Origin: CAIZQW01 sp964459675
GTDB taxonomy: Bacteria; Verrucomicrobiota; Kiritimatiellia; RFP12; UBA1067
DNA: 52,277 bases
NCBI GenBank assembly: GCA_964459675.1
Contig: CAYWNP010000001.1
Coordinates: 1-52,277, forward strand
Reading direction: 5' to 3'
This document shows positions 16,073 through 25,288 of the stretch, piece after piece; the stretch's first letter is position 1; the number at the start of each line of letters is the position of its first letter. The translations under genes were made by a program, and so were the position numbers. The notes under the pieces were generated by a model. The model was not told the DNA's origin and searched no databases. It saw only the letters and a program-made list of their open reading frames with translations.

Positions 16073-16555
16073 TTACAGACTCTCCCTTCCCACCGCAATG
16101 ACGCCAGAACGTGAAAGGTCAATGATATGATGAGGCTTCATCGCTTTCAAAAATTCGGAGACCGCATTTTGATTGCTGGCGAGCTGTAAAGAGATTGAGT
16201 CCTTCTGAATGGCGACGACCTGCGCATTGAAGGTGGAAGCAACATCTAACACCTCGGCACGTTGGGCATTTTCTTTTGTCCCTACACGAACCAGAATGAG
16301 TTCGCGTTCCAGATGAGGTTTATTGGTCATCTCGCTCACCTCGATGACATTTACTTGTTTGGAGAGTTGCTGGATGATCTGGTCAATGACTTTTGCATCT
16401 CCAGGAGCAACAATGGTCATCTTCGAAACCGTAGGGTCAGCTGTTGGAGCGACATTGAGGGTGTCAATATTATAACCACGTCCAGAGATCAACCCAACGA
16501 TACGGGCGAGCACGCCCAGCTGGTTTTCAACAAGGCAGTTGATGATATGCTTCAT
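16073..16555 (-). CDS. ilvN: Acetolactate synthase small (regulatory) subunit
   Basis: Regulatory subunit that confers valine feedback control on the large subunit. The protein has 160 residues. Seen: the N-terminal ACT domain with VENQLGVLARIVGLISGRGY and the IDTLNVAPT segment, and a C-terminal domain with ELILVRV. The gap to ilvB is 24 bp. Confidence 0.96.
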   Translation of the reverse strand: MKHIINCLVENQLGVLARIVGLISGRGYNIDTLNVAPTADPTVSKMTIVAPGDAKVIDQIIQQLSKQVNVIEVSEMTNKPHLERELILVRVGTKENAQRAEVLDVASTFNAQVVAIQKDSISLQLASNQNAVSEFLKAMKPHHIIDLSRSGVIAVGRESL

Positions 16556-16579
16556 AAGAGAGTTTCCTTTTCAATAGGA

Positions 16580-18355
16580 TCAGTTTTTGAGGTGGCCAAT
16601 CATCGACGAGACATGCGCCCCAGGTGGGATCATCGGAAAGACGTTTGCATCTGGTGAAACAATGCATTCGATCACCGTCGTATGTTTACGCTTAAAAGCT
16701 TCCTTCAGCGCGGCTTCCACCTCTTTTTCCGTAGTCACGCGGCAGGCCGTGGCGCCATGCGCCTCAGCCAGCTTGATGAAGTCTGGAAGATACTTTCGCT
16801 CTTCGGTGATGCCTTCATTGGGGCGCCGTCCCTGTTGACTGAGCATGACGCCAGAGTAACGTTTGGTGTAGAAGAGCTCCTGCCACTGGCGCACCATGCC
16901 GAGGTAGCCGTTGTTGAGAATCACAACCACGATGGGCAGCTTATGCTCAACAGCTACCACAAGCTCCTGGAAGTTCATCTGGATGCCACCGTCCCCGGAG
17001 ACAGAAACCACCAACTCGTTCGGGCGACCCAGCTGCGCGCCGATGGCGGACGGCAGACCAAACCCCATGGTGCCGAGTCCACCAGAGGAGATCCAGTTGC
17101 GGGGCTGGGTATAGGTGAAATACTGAGTGGCCCACATCTGATTTTGTCCGACGTCGGTAGCGATAATCGCCTTGCCCTTGCTGAGCGTGTCAATCATCTT
17201 GATCACCGACTGCGGCATCAGGACGCCTTCCGGCTGGGGATAACCCAAGGGAAATTTGTTTTTCCACTCTTTGATCTGTTTGACCCAGGCGTCATGTTTG
17301 TTGGGCTTGACCTGCGGAAGCACAGCCTTGAGTACGGGCTTGAGGTAGCCATGGATGCCAAAGTGCGTCTCGACATTTTTCCCGATCGCGGAACGGTCAA
17401 TGTCAATATGGACCGTGATGGCCTTTGAGGCAAACTGGTCAATCTTTCCGGTTACGCGGTCGTCAAAACGTGCACCGGCGGAGATCAGTAGATCACTCTT
17501 GTCCACCGCATAATTGGCCGCGGCCGTCCCGTGCATCCCCACCATTCCTAATGAGAGCGGGTCATTTTCAGGGAAGGCCCCCAATGCCATCATGGTTGTG
17601 CAGACAGGGATGTTCGCTTTGTGGGCAAGCTCCCGAATCATTTCTGAAGCTTCGCCGTTAATTGCCCCACCACCCACATACAACAATGGACGCTCCGCCT
17701 TGTTGATGAGCTCGGCCAATTTTTCGATGTCACTCTTGGAAACCTTGACATCAGGCTTGTAGGCACGCATGGAGACGCTTTCAGGCGCAATCGTGGGGAG
17801 GGTGGTCGTGGCCCGCTGTATATTCTTGGGAATGTCAATCAACACAGGCCCTGGCTTCCCAGTTGTCGCAATGTAGAAAGCCTTGGCAATGATGTCCGGC
17901 AACTCATTGACATCGCGCACGAGGAAGTTATGCTTTGTGACAGAACGTGTGATGCCCATGACATCCGCCTCTTGAAACGCATCGGTTCCAATCAGGTGTA
18001 AGGCGACCTGCCCGGTGATGCAAACGAGAGGGATTCCGTCCATATTGGCCGTAGCCAGTCCAGTGATGGTGTTCGTGGCTCCTGGACCGGAGGTCACTAG
18101 GCAGCATCCAGGCTTCCCTGTTGCCCGGGCATAGCCGTCGGCCATGTGGACCGCGCCTTGTTCATGCCGCGACAAGATAAACTGGAAGGGGGCGTCATAG
18201 AGGCAGTTGAAGATATCGAGAACTGTCCCTCCCGGGTAACCAAAGAGCATTTCGCATCCAGCCTCGACCAGTCCGTCAATGACGCATTGTGCGCCAGAGC
18301 GAGGGGCGATGGATTCTTCTTTACGTGTGGGAGTAGACTCTTTTTTCTTTTTCAT
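16580..18355 (-). CDS. ilvB: Acetolactate synthase large (catalytic) subunit
   Basis: ThDP- and FAD-dependent enzyme making acetolactate and acetohydroxybutyrate for valine, leucine and isoleucine. The protein has 591 residues. Seen: GYPGGTVLDIF, the catalytic Glu in RHEQGAVHMADGYAR, TSGPGATN, and the ThDP/Mg motif GDGGIQMNFQEL...ILNN. The ATG at 18355 is chosen: an upstream in-frame GTG at 18397 would add 14 unconserved residues lying within the hairpin region. The lysine-rich N-terminus is ordinary. Co-transcribed with ilvN and aroE. Confidence 0.96.
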   Translation of the reverse strand: MKKKKESTPTRKEESIAPRSGAQCVIDGLVEAGCEMLFGYPGGTVLDIFNCLYDAPFQFILSRHEQGAVHMADGYARATGKPGCCLVTSGPGATNTITGLATANMDGIPLVCITGQVALHLIGTDAFQEADVMGITRSVTKHNFLVRDVNELPDIIAKAFYIATTGKPGPVLIDIPKNIQRATTTLPTIAPESVSMRAYKPDVKVSKSDIEKLAELINKAERPLLYVGGGAINGEASEMIRELAHKANIPVCTTMMALGAFPENDPLSLGMVGMHGTAAANYAVDKSDLLISAGARFDDRVTGKIDQFASKAITVHIDIDRSAIGKNVETHFGIHGYLKPVLKAVLPQVKPNKHDAWVKQIKEWKNKFPLGYPQPEGVLMPQSVIKMIDTLSKGKAIIATDVGQNQMWATQYFTYTQPRNWISSGGLGTMGFGLPSAIGAQLGRPNELVVSVSGDGGIQMNFQELVVAVEHKLPIVVVILNNGYLGMVRQWQELFYTKRYSGVMLSQQGRRPNEGITEERKYLPDFIKLAEAHGATACRVTTEKEVEAALKEAFKRKHTTVIECIVSPDANVFPMIPPGAHVSSMIGHLKN

Positions 18356-18370
18356 AGCAGGTGCGTGTGA

Positions 18371-18409
18371 GGGGTGTCTCAGACTGGCGTGAGACACCCC
18401 GTCTGAGAC
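18371..18409 (-). promoter_or_regulatory. Two mutually exclusive hairpins in the etfA-ilvB spacer
   Basis: Stem A pairs 18371-18381 with 18390-18400 (11 bp, perfect, 8-nt loop). Stem B pairs 18376-18384 with 18401-18409 (9 bp, perfect). They share bases, so only one can form at a time. The region is immediately after the etfA stop and just ahead of the ilvB start on the minus strand. No T-tract follows either stem, so an attenuator, an mRNA-stability element or a ribosome-site switch are all possible. Confidence 0.55.
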
Positions 18410-18414
18410 TCATG

Positions 18415-19416
18415 TTAACCGAGTAATGCGTTGATCTTGGAGACGATTTCAAAGGCATCGCCGATATAGACGACATCCGCCTTGCCTTGAGCCCAGCCGC
18501 AGTTTGCATCGACGTTGATGGCGCGGCGTTCGGTGATGAAACGCCAGCCAACCGCATGAGGCTCTTCGCCATGGCAGCAGGTTGAGAGGCCTTTTTGATG
18601 GCGAGGCGTTGAGCCTGTCTGGCCGATCTGATTCATGTGTGACATGAAACTTAAGGTCTCTTGTCCTTCACTCTTCAGATCAACGAGCGACTTGCTGCTT
18701 CCCAGGGAGGCTTTGGCCTTCTGGAGGAAACCTTGAATCAGCGTGCTGGCTTCCCCGATGTGATATTGACCATCTTTTTGCTTCTTTGTCCAGCCGGCAC
18801 CCGCCACAAACAAGAGTTGGGCATCTGGGCGAATGGTCTGGGCGTCGGCGGCAGGAGCCTGCACACCATTAACCGTCGTGCGCGATGCCACCTCTGGGAC
18901 AGCGACAGCCTCAGCGGCAACCGTTCCAGCTGTACCTTCGTAGGGTGCTTGGATCCCGCCATCCACCAGTAACAGCCAGGGACGTGCAACACGTGTAAAG
19001 GTTGTCAGAATACGCTGACGATAGAACCAGCGCTGGACCTTGACACTGTTCGCCTCTGCGGTGATTCCGACAATGTGGGTGTCCACCTGTGCTCCGACGC
19101 GCTGGGCAACCCCGGGAAGCGCACGTGCAAAACGTGACGTGTTAGGAGCTAGAATGAGTTCCGGATTTGCGGCCTTGATGAGTGCAGTCGCCGCTGCGGT
19201 ATCCGTTGAGTAGCGTGGTTGGAGAAAAGCCTCTCCCTCGACGACTACGAACTTTGCCGCGCCACATCCTGCAAGGGTGTTTGCGGCCGTTGCTGCAGAG
19301 CCTCCGAAAATGGCGACGGTCAGTTCCCCGCCAAGGCTCCGCGCAACGGAGATCGTCTCCAGCGCAGCTCGGGGGAGTGTATTGTTTTCAGTATGTAAAA
19401 GTGCTAAAACCTTCAT
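18415..19416 (-). CDS. etfA: Electron transfer flavoprotein alpha subunit, divergent
   Basis: Carries FAD between a dehydrogenase and an electron acceptor as a heterodimer with EtfB. The protein has 333 residues (usual about 310-340). The N-terminal domain is typical (KVLALLHTE..., ILAPNTSRFARALPGVAQ). In the C-terminal FAD domain QIGQTGS is present, but the usual SGAIQH and NKDPEAPIF...ADYG segments are replaced by unrelated sequence with three cysteines and a different Asp/Gly pattern (INVDANCGW). The ATG at 19416 is preferred over the longer frame to 19566, which lacks conserved content. The spacer to etfB is 34 bp. Confidence 0.85.
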   Translation of the reverse strand: MKVLALLHTENNTLPRAALETISVARSLGGELTVAIFGGSAATAANTLAGCGAAKFVVVEGEAFLQPRYSTDTAAATALIKAANPELILAPNTSRFARALPGVAQRVGAQVDTHIVGITAEANSVKVQRWFYRQRILTTFTRVARPWLLLVDGGIQAPYEGTAGTVAAEAVAVPEVASRTTVNGVQAPAADAQTIRPDAQLLFVAGAGWTKKQKDGQYHIGEASTLIQGFLQKAKASLGSSKSLVDLKSEGQETLSFMSHMNQIGQTGSTPRHQKGLSTCCHGEEPHAVGWRFITERRAINVDANCGWAQGKADVVYIGDAFEIVSKINALLG

Positions 19417-19450
19417 GGTGTCATTTTCCTCTCGCGGTGAGATGTTAAAA

Positions 19451-20260
19451 CTAGGCCTTGAGCCATTCAATGATTTCCTTGGCAATATCGTCCGCTGTTG
19501 TATCCTTGACAACACGGGTGACACGCTTCTGGGCTGGAATCTCAACCTTCTCGTAGGCAATGCCACCTACGCCGACGGCTGCGGGTTTGGCCTTCTGCAA
19601 GGCTGGCATAACCGCGCGCATGTTCATCATGCCGACTTGGGGGTTGTTGGGCGGTTCAGGCAGATTGCCAGTCGCCCATGCCAGGACAGCGGGTGCTCCT
19701 GCGCAGGTGGAGTCCAGGTATTGGCCGCCTTCAATGCGTTCGAGCACACGGAATGAACCATCTGCGGAAGCTTTGATTTCATCGACTCCTGCGAAAAACT
19801 CCGAAATGCCGAGGCGTTCGCACACGGATTGCATGGTGACACTTGCATCACGCGATGCGGAGGCGCACCCTCCGAAGACGAGCAGTTTGCTCTTCTCCAA
19901 GCCGGGGATGGCCAGAATAGCGTCTGCCAAGGCTGTTGCCACCTGTTGGGCATCTGTAAAGCCACTGGCGCTGCCATCAATTGCGATCAGCTCAAAAGGA
20001 ACCTTCTGGGCAACGGTCATCATCAATTGCTGCAGTTTGGCTTTAGGACCTAAGCTCACAAGCCAGACTTTGCTGCCCGCGACCTGCTTTGCCAGATTGG
20101 CTGCTTCAAAAAGGGCATGGGCTGACCAGGGGTCAAGAACCGACGGCAACATCGTCTCGTTCTTCAATCCAGGTCCTTGCGGCGTTGTCACGGGTTCGAG
20201 CGTCTGTAACGGGTCAGGCACCAGGCTGCCGCACACGACAATTTGGAATCCATTACTCAT
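19451..20260 (-). CDS. etfB: Electron transfer flavoprotein beta subunit
   Basis: Partner of EtfA; it binds AMP or a second FAD. The protein has 269 residues, close to the family norm. Seen: VVCGSLVPDPLQTLEPV at the N-terminus, LDPWSAHALFEAANLA, and a C-terminal part with AVMPALQKAKP. A strong AAAGGAG site precedes the ATG at 20260; the frame to 20314 is open but not needed. A promoter with TATAAT lies upstream. No acyl-CoA, lactate or other dehydrogenase partner is encoded nearby. Confidence 0.9.
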   Translation of the reverse strand: MSNGFQIVVCGSLVPDPLQTLEPVTTPQGPGLKNETMLPSVLDPWSAHALFEAANLAKQVAGSKVWLVSLGPKAKLQQLMMTVAQKVPFELIAIDGSASGFTDAQQVATALADAILAIPGLEKSKLLVFGGCASASRDASVTMQSVCERLGISEFFAGVDEIKASADGSFRVLERIEGGQYLDSTCAGAPAVLAWATGNLPEPPNNPQVGMMNMRAVMPALQKAKPAAVGVGGIAYEKVEIPAQKRVTRVVKDTTADDIAKEIIEWLKA

Positions 20261-20334
20261 GATGATCTCCTTTGGGTTCTTCAGCGTGCAAGATGACTTG
20301 AAACGATCAATCATCCCGCTTAAAAAAGGCCTGA

Positions 20335-20363
20335 ATTATAACAAAAAGAGGCTCCTTTGTGAA
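20335..20363 (-). promoter_or_regulatory. Sigma70-type promoter of etfB-etfA
   Basis: On the minus strand TTCACA (20363-20358), a 17-bp spacer and a perfect TATAAT (20340-20335), 75 bp upstream of the etfB start. Transcription may read through to ilvB-ilvN-aroE because no U-tract terminator was seen after etfA. Confidence 0.7.
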
Positions 20364-20486
20364 TGGAAAACAAGTGGGCTAGAGAAAAAAGTTCCGAGGA
20401 CCCAAAAGTGTGTCCTAAGACGATCTCACGCTTGACCGCATACGATGAATATGAGATTGTCTTTAAACACTGTAAGGAGCTGAAAA

Positions 20487-21899
20487 ATGAAACCGTTTAT
20501 TCATGATGATTTTTTGTTGCAGAATGAGACCTCCCGTGAACTCTACCATGTGTATGCCAAGCAGATGCCAATCATTGATTACCACTGCCATCTGCCTCCA
20601 GCAGAGGTTGCCCAGGATAAACGGTGGGAGAATATGACCAAGGTTTGGCTGGGAGGGGATCACTACAAGTGGCGTACCCTGCGTTCAAATGGTGTTGATG
20701 AGCGGTATATCACAGGGGATGCGCCTGATCGTGAAAAATTCCAGAAGTTTGCGGAGACGATGCCGTATCTGCTCCGTAACCCGATGTTTGACTGGTCCCA
20801 TCTGGAACTGGCCCGTTATTTTGACTGTTTTGAATTGCTGTCTCCAAAAACAGCTGACCATATTTGGAGCCTGACTCAGGAAAAGTTGGCCCAGCCTGGC
20901 TTTTCCGCCCGTGGATTTATGACGCGGAGCCAGGTGAAACTCGTCTGTACGACGGATGATCCTTGCGACTCGCTTGAACATCATGCAGCGGTCAAGGCCT
21001 CTGGCTTCTCGACACAGATGCTCCCGACGTGGCGGCCTGACAAGGCGTTGGCCCTTGACCGCTCAGGCTTTTGGAATGAGTGGATGGATCGGTTGTCCGG
21101 TGTCGTTGGAGCCCCAGTTAAAACGTTTGACGACCTCCTCTCTGCGCTGGAGAAACGGCATGCCTTCTTTACGCAGAACGGGTGTAAGCTCTCCGACTAC
21201 GGTCTCGAAGCTGTTTATGCGGAGTCTTACACGGAGGCGGATGTGCGCGCCATTTTCACAAAAGTCCGTACAGGCGGGACCGCGACCCCCGAAGAGGTGT
21301 TAAAGTTTCGCTCCGCAGTTCTCTTTGAGTGCATGAAGATGGATGCCAAGTCGGATTGGAGCGTCCAGATCCATTATGGACCCATGCGGAATAATAACAC
21401 CAAGATGTTCAAGAAGCTGGGTCCGGATACAGGCTTTGATAGTATTGGCGACTATCAGACCGCACAGCCGATGTCCCGTCTCTTTGACCGCTTGGAGCAG
21501 GCGGATGTGTTGCCCCGTACGGTCATCTACACGATCAATCCTCGGGATAACGAGATGGTGGCCACCATGCTGGGGAACTTCCAGCGGGGTCCTGAGGCTG
21601 GGCGGATGCAGTTTGGCAGCGGGTGGTGGTTTAATGACCAGCGCGATGGCATGTTGCGTCAGATGGAGGCGTTGTCCCAATTGGGCTTGCTGAGTCGCTT
21701 TGTCGGTATGCTGACCGATAGTCGTTCCTTCCTCAGCTATACGCGGCATGAGTATTTCCGTCGCATCCTCTGTAATATGCTGGGCACGGATATTGAAGCG
21801 GGGCGCATCCCGAATGATATTCCCTGGACAGGGGAGATCGTCAAGGATATCTGCTCGCGCAACGCGCTGCGCTATTTCGGCTTTACGGTCTCGAAATAA
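20487..21899 (+). CDS. uxaC: Glucuronate (uronate) isomerase
   Basis: Isomerises D-glucuronate to fructuronate and D-galacturonate to tagaturonate. The protein has 470 residues, the normal length. Seen: the amidohydrolase-type metal motif IDYHCHLPP, the segment VKLVCTTDDPCD, DSRSFLSYTRHEYFRR and GWWFND. The ribosome site AAGGAG is well placed. The exosortase gene begins directly at the next base after the stop. A LarA-family gene elsewhere in the window could be connected with uronate breakdown. Confidence 0.97.
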   Translation: MKPFIHDDFLLQNETSRELYHVYAKQMPIIDYHCHLPPAEVAQDKRWENMTKVWLGGDHYKWRTLRSNGVDERYITGDAPDREKFQKFAETMPYLLRNPMFDWSHLELARYFDCFELLSPKTADHIWSLTQEKLAQPGFSARGFMTRSQVKLVCTTDDPCDSLEHHAAVKASGFSTQMLPTWRPDKALALDRSGFWNEWMDRLSGVVGAPVKTFDDLLSALEKRHAFFTQNGCKLSDYGLEAVYAESYTEADVRAIFTKVRTGGTATPEEVLKFRSAVLFECMKMDAKSDWSVQIHYGPMRNNNTKMFKKLGPDTGFDSIGDYQTAQPMSRLFDRLEQADVLPRTVIYTINPRDNEMVATMLGNFQRGPEAGRMQFGSGWWFNDQRDGMLRQMEALSQLGLLSRFVGMLTDSRSFLSYTRHEYFRRILCNMLGTDIEAGRIPNDIPWTGEIVKDICSRNALRYFGFTVSK

Positions 21900-22424
21900 G
21901 TGAATACACACCGGCAGAAAGTGATTGTAGGCCTGGTCTTCTTAGGGTTGTGGTTTCTGACCCAAATGTTGCCAGAGGGCTTGTTTGGTATTCTGTTTTG
22001 TCGTTTTCCAACACTTCTGGCAGCGCTCTATCTGAATGTTCCGCATGAGGCGACGACCTTGCTGTTGAGCGAGTCGCATGTGTTTGAAGTGAAGCGCGCG
22101 TGCGGAGGCTCTGATTTCTTCGTCATTGTGACAGCCATGGTCACATGGTATTATCTTAAACGGGATCGGCCGCTTCCAGGCCTGTTGATGCTCATGGTGC
22201 CACTCTGGCTACTGGTTAATCTGGTCAACAGTATGCGGATTGTGACGCTGGTCTGGGTTCACGCCCTCAGTGCCGCGGTTGTTCCAGAGCGGTTTCTGGG
22301 TTCCCTTCATTTGGCGAGCGGGGTGTTGATTTTCTTTCCTGCGTTATTAGGCGTTTGGTGGGCGTGCAAAAAGGTATGGGAGGTTGAAGATGAGCGACGA
22401 ACAGGTGAATCCACTCTTTCCTGA
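21900..22424 (+). CDS. Exosortase-like membrane protease/transpeptidase (XrtK-like)
   Basis: A 174-residue polytopic membrane protein with the exosortase/archaeosortase triad: Cys68 (RACGGSDFF), Arg113 (NLVNSMRIV) and His137 (SLHLASGVLIFF). These are spaced as in exosortases, which process C-terminal sorting signals. It is small, like the XrtK and XrtN variants. The GTG at 21900 follows the uxaC stop with no spacer; a GTG at 21921 is an alternative. The next gene, overlapping by 35 bp, encodes a VIT-domain protein with a C-terminal PEP-type tail, the expected partner. Confidence 0.8.
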   Translation: MNTHRQKVIVGLVFLGLWFLTQMLPEGLFGILFCRFPTLLAALYLNVPHEATTLLLSESHVFEVKRACGGSDFFVIVTAMVTWYYLKRDRPLPGLLMLMVPLWLLVNLVNSMRIVTLVWVHALSAAVVPERFLGSLHLASGVLIFFPALLGVWWACKKVWEVEDERRTGESTLS

Positions 22425-25280
22425 AATTTTAAAGGGACGTCTCTGTCTCTTGTTGTCCGTGATGCTTCCTTCTCTTTTGGCCGTGGGTGTGAATGCGCTC
22501 GCCTTCTGGCTGCTCTGGGACGAGATGAAGACTTCCTCTCAACATAACCATGCATGGACATTGTTGATGACCAGTCTGTTGCCCGCGCTCCTGAGCTTGC
22601 CCTTCTTTTTTCGGCGTACGATCCTTCAAACATGGGCTCAAGCTCTTTTGGGACTCTCCTGTCTCGCGCATCTGGTCTGCTTTTGTTATCTCTCAAGTTC
22701 AACCATTCCCTCGGATACACCTGAGTGGATGGTAGGGCCCTCCTTCTGGTTGATCCAATTCGCAACCATGACGCCTGGACTTTTTCTTGGGCTCTGGCGT
22801 GTAGCCAGTATCCCGACGCGTTTTGCACCACTTCAGGATTTTGCTCTTTCGCTTATTGTCTCGATCGTCGGACCTGGATTGCTCTATGTCTTCTTAACTG
22901 TGACGATGTTTGGCTTTCGGCGCTTCCACAGTTCTAACCATGGTCTGGAATGGCTGTGGACTGCCTTCTTCAATGTCTTCATGATCATCTGCCCTGTCTT
23001 TTTCTTCCTAGGGCTCTTAAGATGCCTGATGTGGGTGCGCCGGTTTGTTGAACAAAAGAGCCTTCAGTATCGGCCCCTTCAGCTTCTCTACGTTGCGCTG
23101 GTCGCCCTGGTCTTCCCCATTTCAGGGTTGGTTCTNNNNNNNNNNNNNNNNNNNNNNNNNNNNNNNNNNNNNNNNNNNNNNNNNNNNNNNNNNNNNNNNN
23201 NNNNNNNNNNNNNNNNNNNNNNNNNNNNNNNNNNNTTGTGCAACTTCAGGAACTTCGGAAGGATCACGAGCAATGGACGCTTGCCGGCGTGTCAGGCCGT
23301 GGACGCTTTTTGCGCGCCTTAGGGATGCTTGCCATCCTGCCGCTCTGCTTTCTTGCCCGTTCCGAACATGACAGGTATGTTCTTCATAGTACTTTGAATT
23401 ACTATTATGCGCGAGAGGATGTGAAAGATGCTAAGAGTCCAGTCTCCGCTGGGGATGTGAAGCGTATCCTCAACCGCGTCCGTGCCTTTAGAGATGGTTC
23501 AGAGATTCCATATCTCACAAACTATTATAATTGGCGCGTCTTTGATAACTTGCTACTCCAAGAGGAGAAGTTTAATGACCTGTGGCGTGCCTTTGTGGAT
23601 GACTATCCGCCCGTGAAAGAGGAGTCGGACTTTCCGCGAAACATGTTCGGGGAGTTGTTTGGAGGGCGGACACGCGACCCGGGTTCGAGGTGGGGTTCAC
23701 GTTTCCGTCCGCCGCGCAATGTCCAGTTGACCGATGTAACGACCTCTTGTATCGCAACAAATGGTGAGACCCACGCATGGATACGCCTATCCCTGACCTC
23801 GCGCGAAAGACAGCAGGCTGAATACGAGGCAAAGATAGAGCTGCCTGCAGCAGCCTTTGTGGCTGGTTTACGGCTCAAGATTGGAACGAATTGGGTGGAC
23901 GGGCGGATTGTCGAGCGAAAGGCAGCCGAGTGGGTCTATCGTTCGATCCGTGATGTCCGGCGCGATCCAGCTTTCTTGCGGTACGAGGGGGAGAATCTCT
24001 TGAAGCTGAGTGTATTTCCGATTGAACCCTCTGAGACGCGAGAAGTGGAGTTGCAGCTCGTTTTTCCTGCGGGGTTCGTTCAGACGGTGATGATTGGGGA
24101 TCGCGCCGTATGCCTTCCCGTCGACGGGGATGAACAAGGAAACGTCAGATCCTTTGCCTATGCCCATGGTCATCTGGTGGCCCTTCCCAGTGAATTTATG
24201 GAAGAACCGCTTTGGAAAGAGGAGGGGGCCTGTGTCCTTCTGGATTGTTCCAAGGGACAGAAGTGGGATGGCGAATCCCTTGCAAAGGCGCTTCGGCGCG
24301 TCCGGGATGAGATGAAGCTGCCGATACGTTCGATCCTCTTTGCCAATTTTGAGACGAAGTTCCTCACGGTTAGCGAACAGGATCCTGCTCTCTTGGCGGC
24401 CCAATGCCTGCGGGAGAAGTTGCCGGAGCGGGGCGGACTCGACATGGATATTGCCCTTCGGCGTGCGGCCTGCAGTACAGCGCTTTCGTTTACAAAGGAC
24501 CCTTCAACGTGGCGTGTACCGGCGCTCGTCCTGATCCGTAATCACGTGAAGACCCCGCCACCTGCTAAGTTGGGTCGTGCGCGTGCCGCGGAGTTAAAAG
24601 GGAAAGAGCCTGCCTTACGTTTAGCTCCCAAGGTGAAGCCGACAACCTTTCGTGCCGCTCAACAGTGGTTACCGATGCTGACATCAGAAGTGCGGGTGGT
24701 TGTCGCAGATAAACCGGTTGCCTCCGAAAAACTGTGCGAGAACACAAAAACTTTTGATCAGACTCAATTGATTCCTGTCAGCCTGGGAAATCAGATTCGC
24801 TGGTTCTCACCGCGGCAGAAGCGTGCCTGTATCTTCTGGGATCTTTCAGGGGATACATCAACCTTGCCGGCGGTATGGGATACAAAGCGTGCGACCTTCA
24901 CCCAAATTCATGCAACAAGCCAGATGCCCGAGGAGAGTGTCTGGGCAAAGGGTGCTGAGGCATGGCGGCTACAGACCCGTTTCCAGCAGCTTCCGCATCT
25001 GGAGGATTTGAGACGTGATATTCTTAAACAGAGCTGGTCCTGTGGGGTGATCACCGATGTGGGCTCCTATATTGCCGTTGAAAATAGCGCCCAATGGAAG
25101 ATGCTGGAGTTGAAACAGCGTCAGACCCTTGCCGCCAATGCGGCCCTCGACACGGTCGATGTCCCCGCGCCCACGATGGTCTGGCTACTGCTGGGGGTGG
25201 CGGTCTTTCTATGCCTACGCAAGTTTCTTCGCTCCGAGCGTTTTCAGTCGAAGTTCGGTATTGCAAAAATAAGGCAATAA
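22390..25280 (+). CDS. MSEP-CTERM-like multi-domain VIT protein, interrupted by an assembly gap
   Basis: One gene broken by 100 N at 23136-23235. Before the gap: 249 residues with about six transmembrane helices. After it: about 680 residues with a further helix (LGMLAILPLCFL), a VIT domain (about 150-270 of the fragment, from RPPRNVQLTDVTTSC), a degenerate VWA-like part whose metal motif reads LDCSKG, and at the end VPAPTMVWLLLGVAVFLCL then RKFLRSE, a PEP-type sorting tail. Total size above 900 residues matches proteins paired with small exosortases. The ATG at 22390 has a GGGAGG site and lies inside the exosortase gene. The two halves are in different nominal frames because the gap length is arbitrary. 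Confidence 0.75.
23136..23235. other. Assembly gap of 100 N
   Basis: Scaffold gap inside the VIT-domain gene. The flanks share no overlap, so real sequence is probably missing. Confidence 0.98.
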
Positions 25281-25288
25281 GGCAATCC

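Noticed and set aside
16682..17428. Long open frame opposite ilvB
   Set aside because: A shadow of the ilvB reading frame on the other strand; no ribosome site or recognisable motif.
20432..20460. Promoter of uxaC with TTGACC
   Set aside because: The -35 is good but no acceptable -10 occurs at 16-18 bp; only GATTGT is available.
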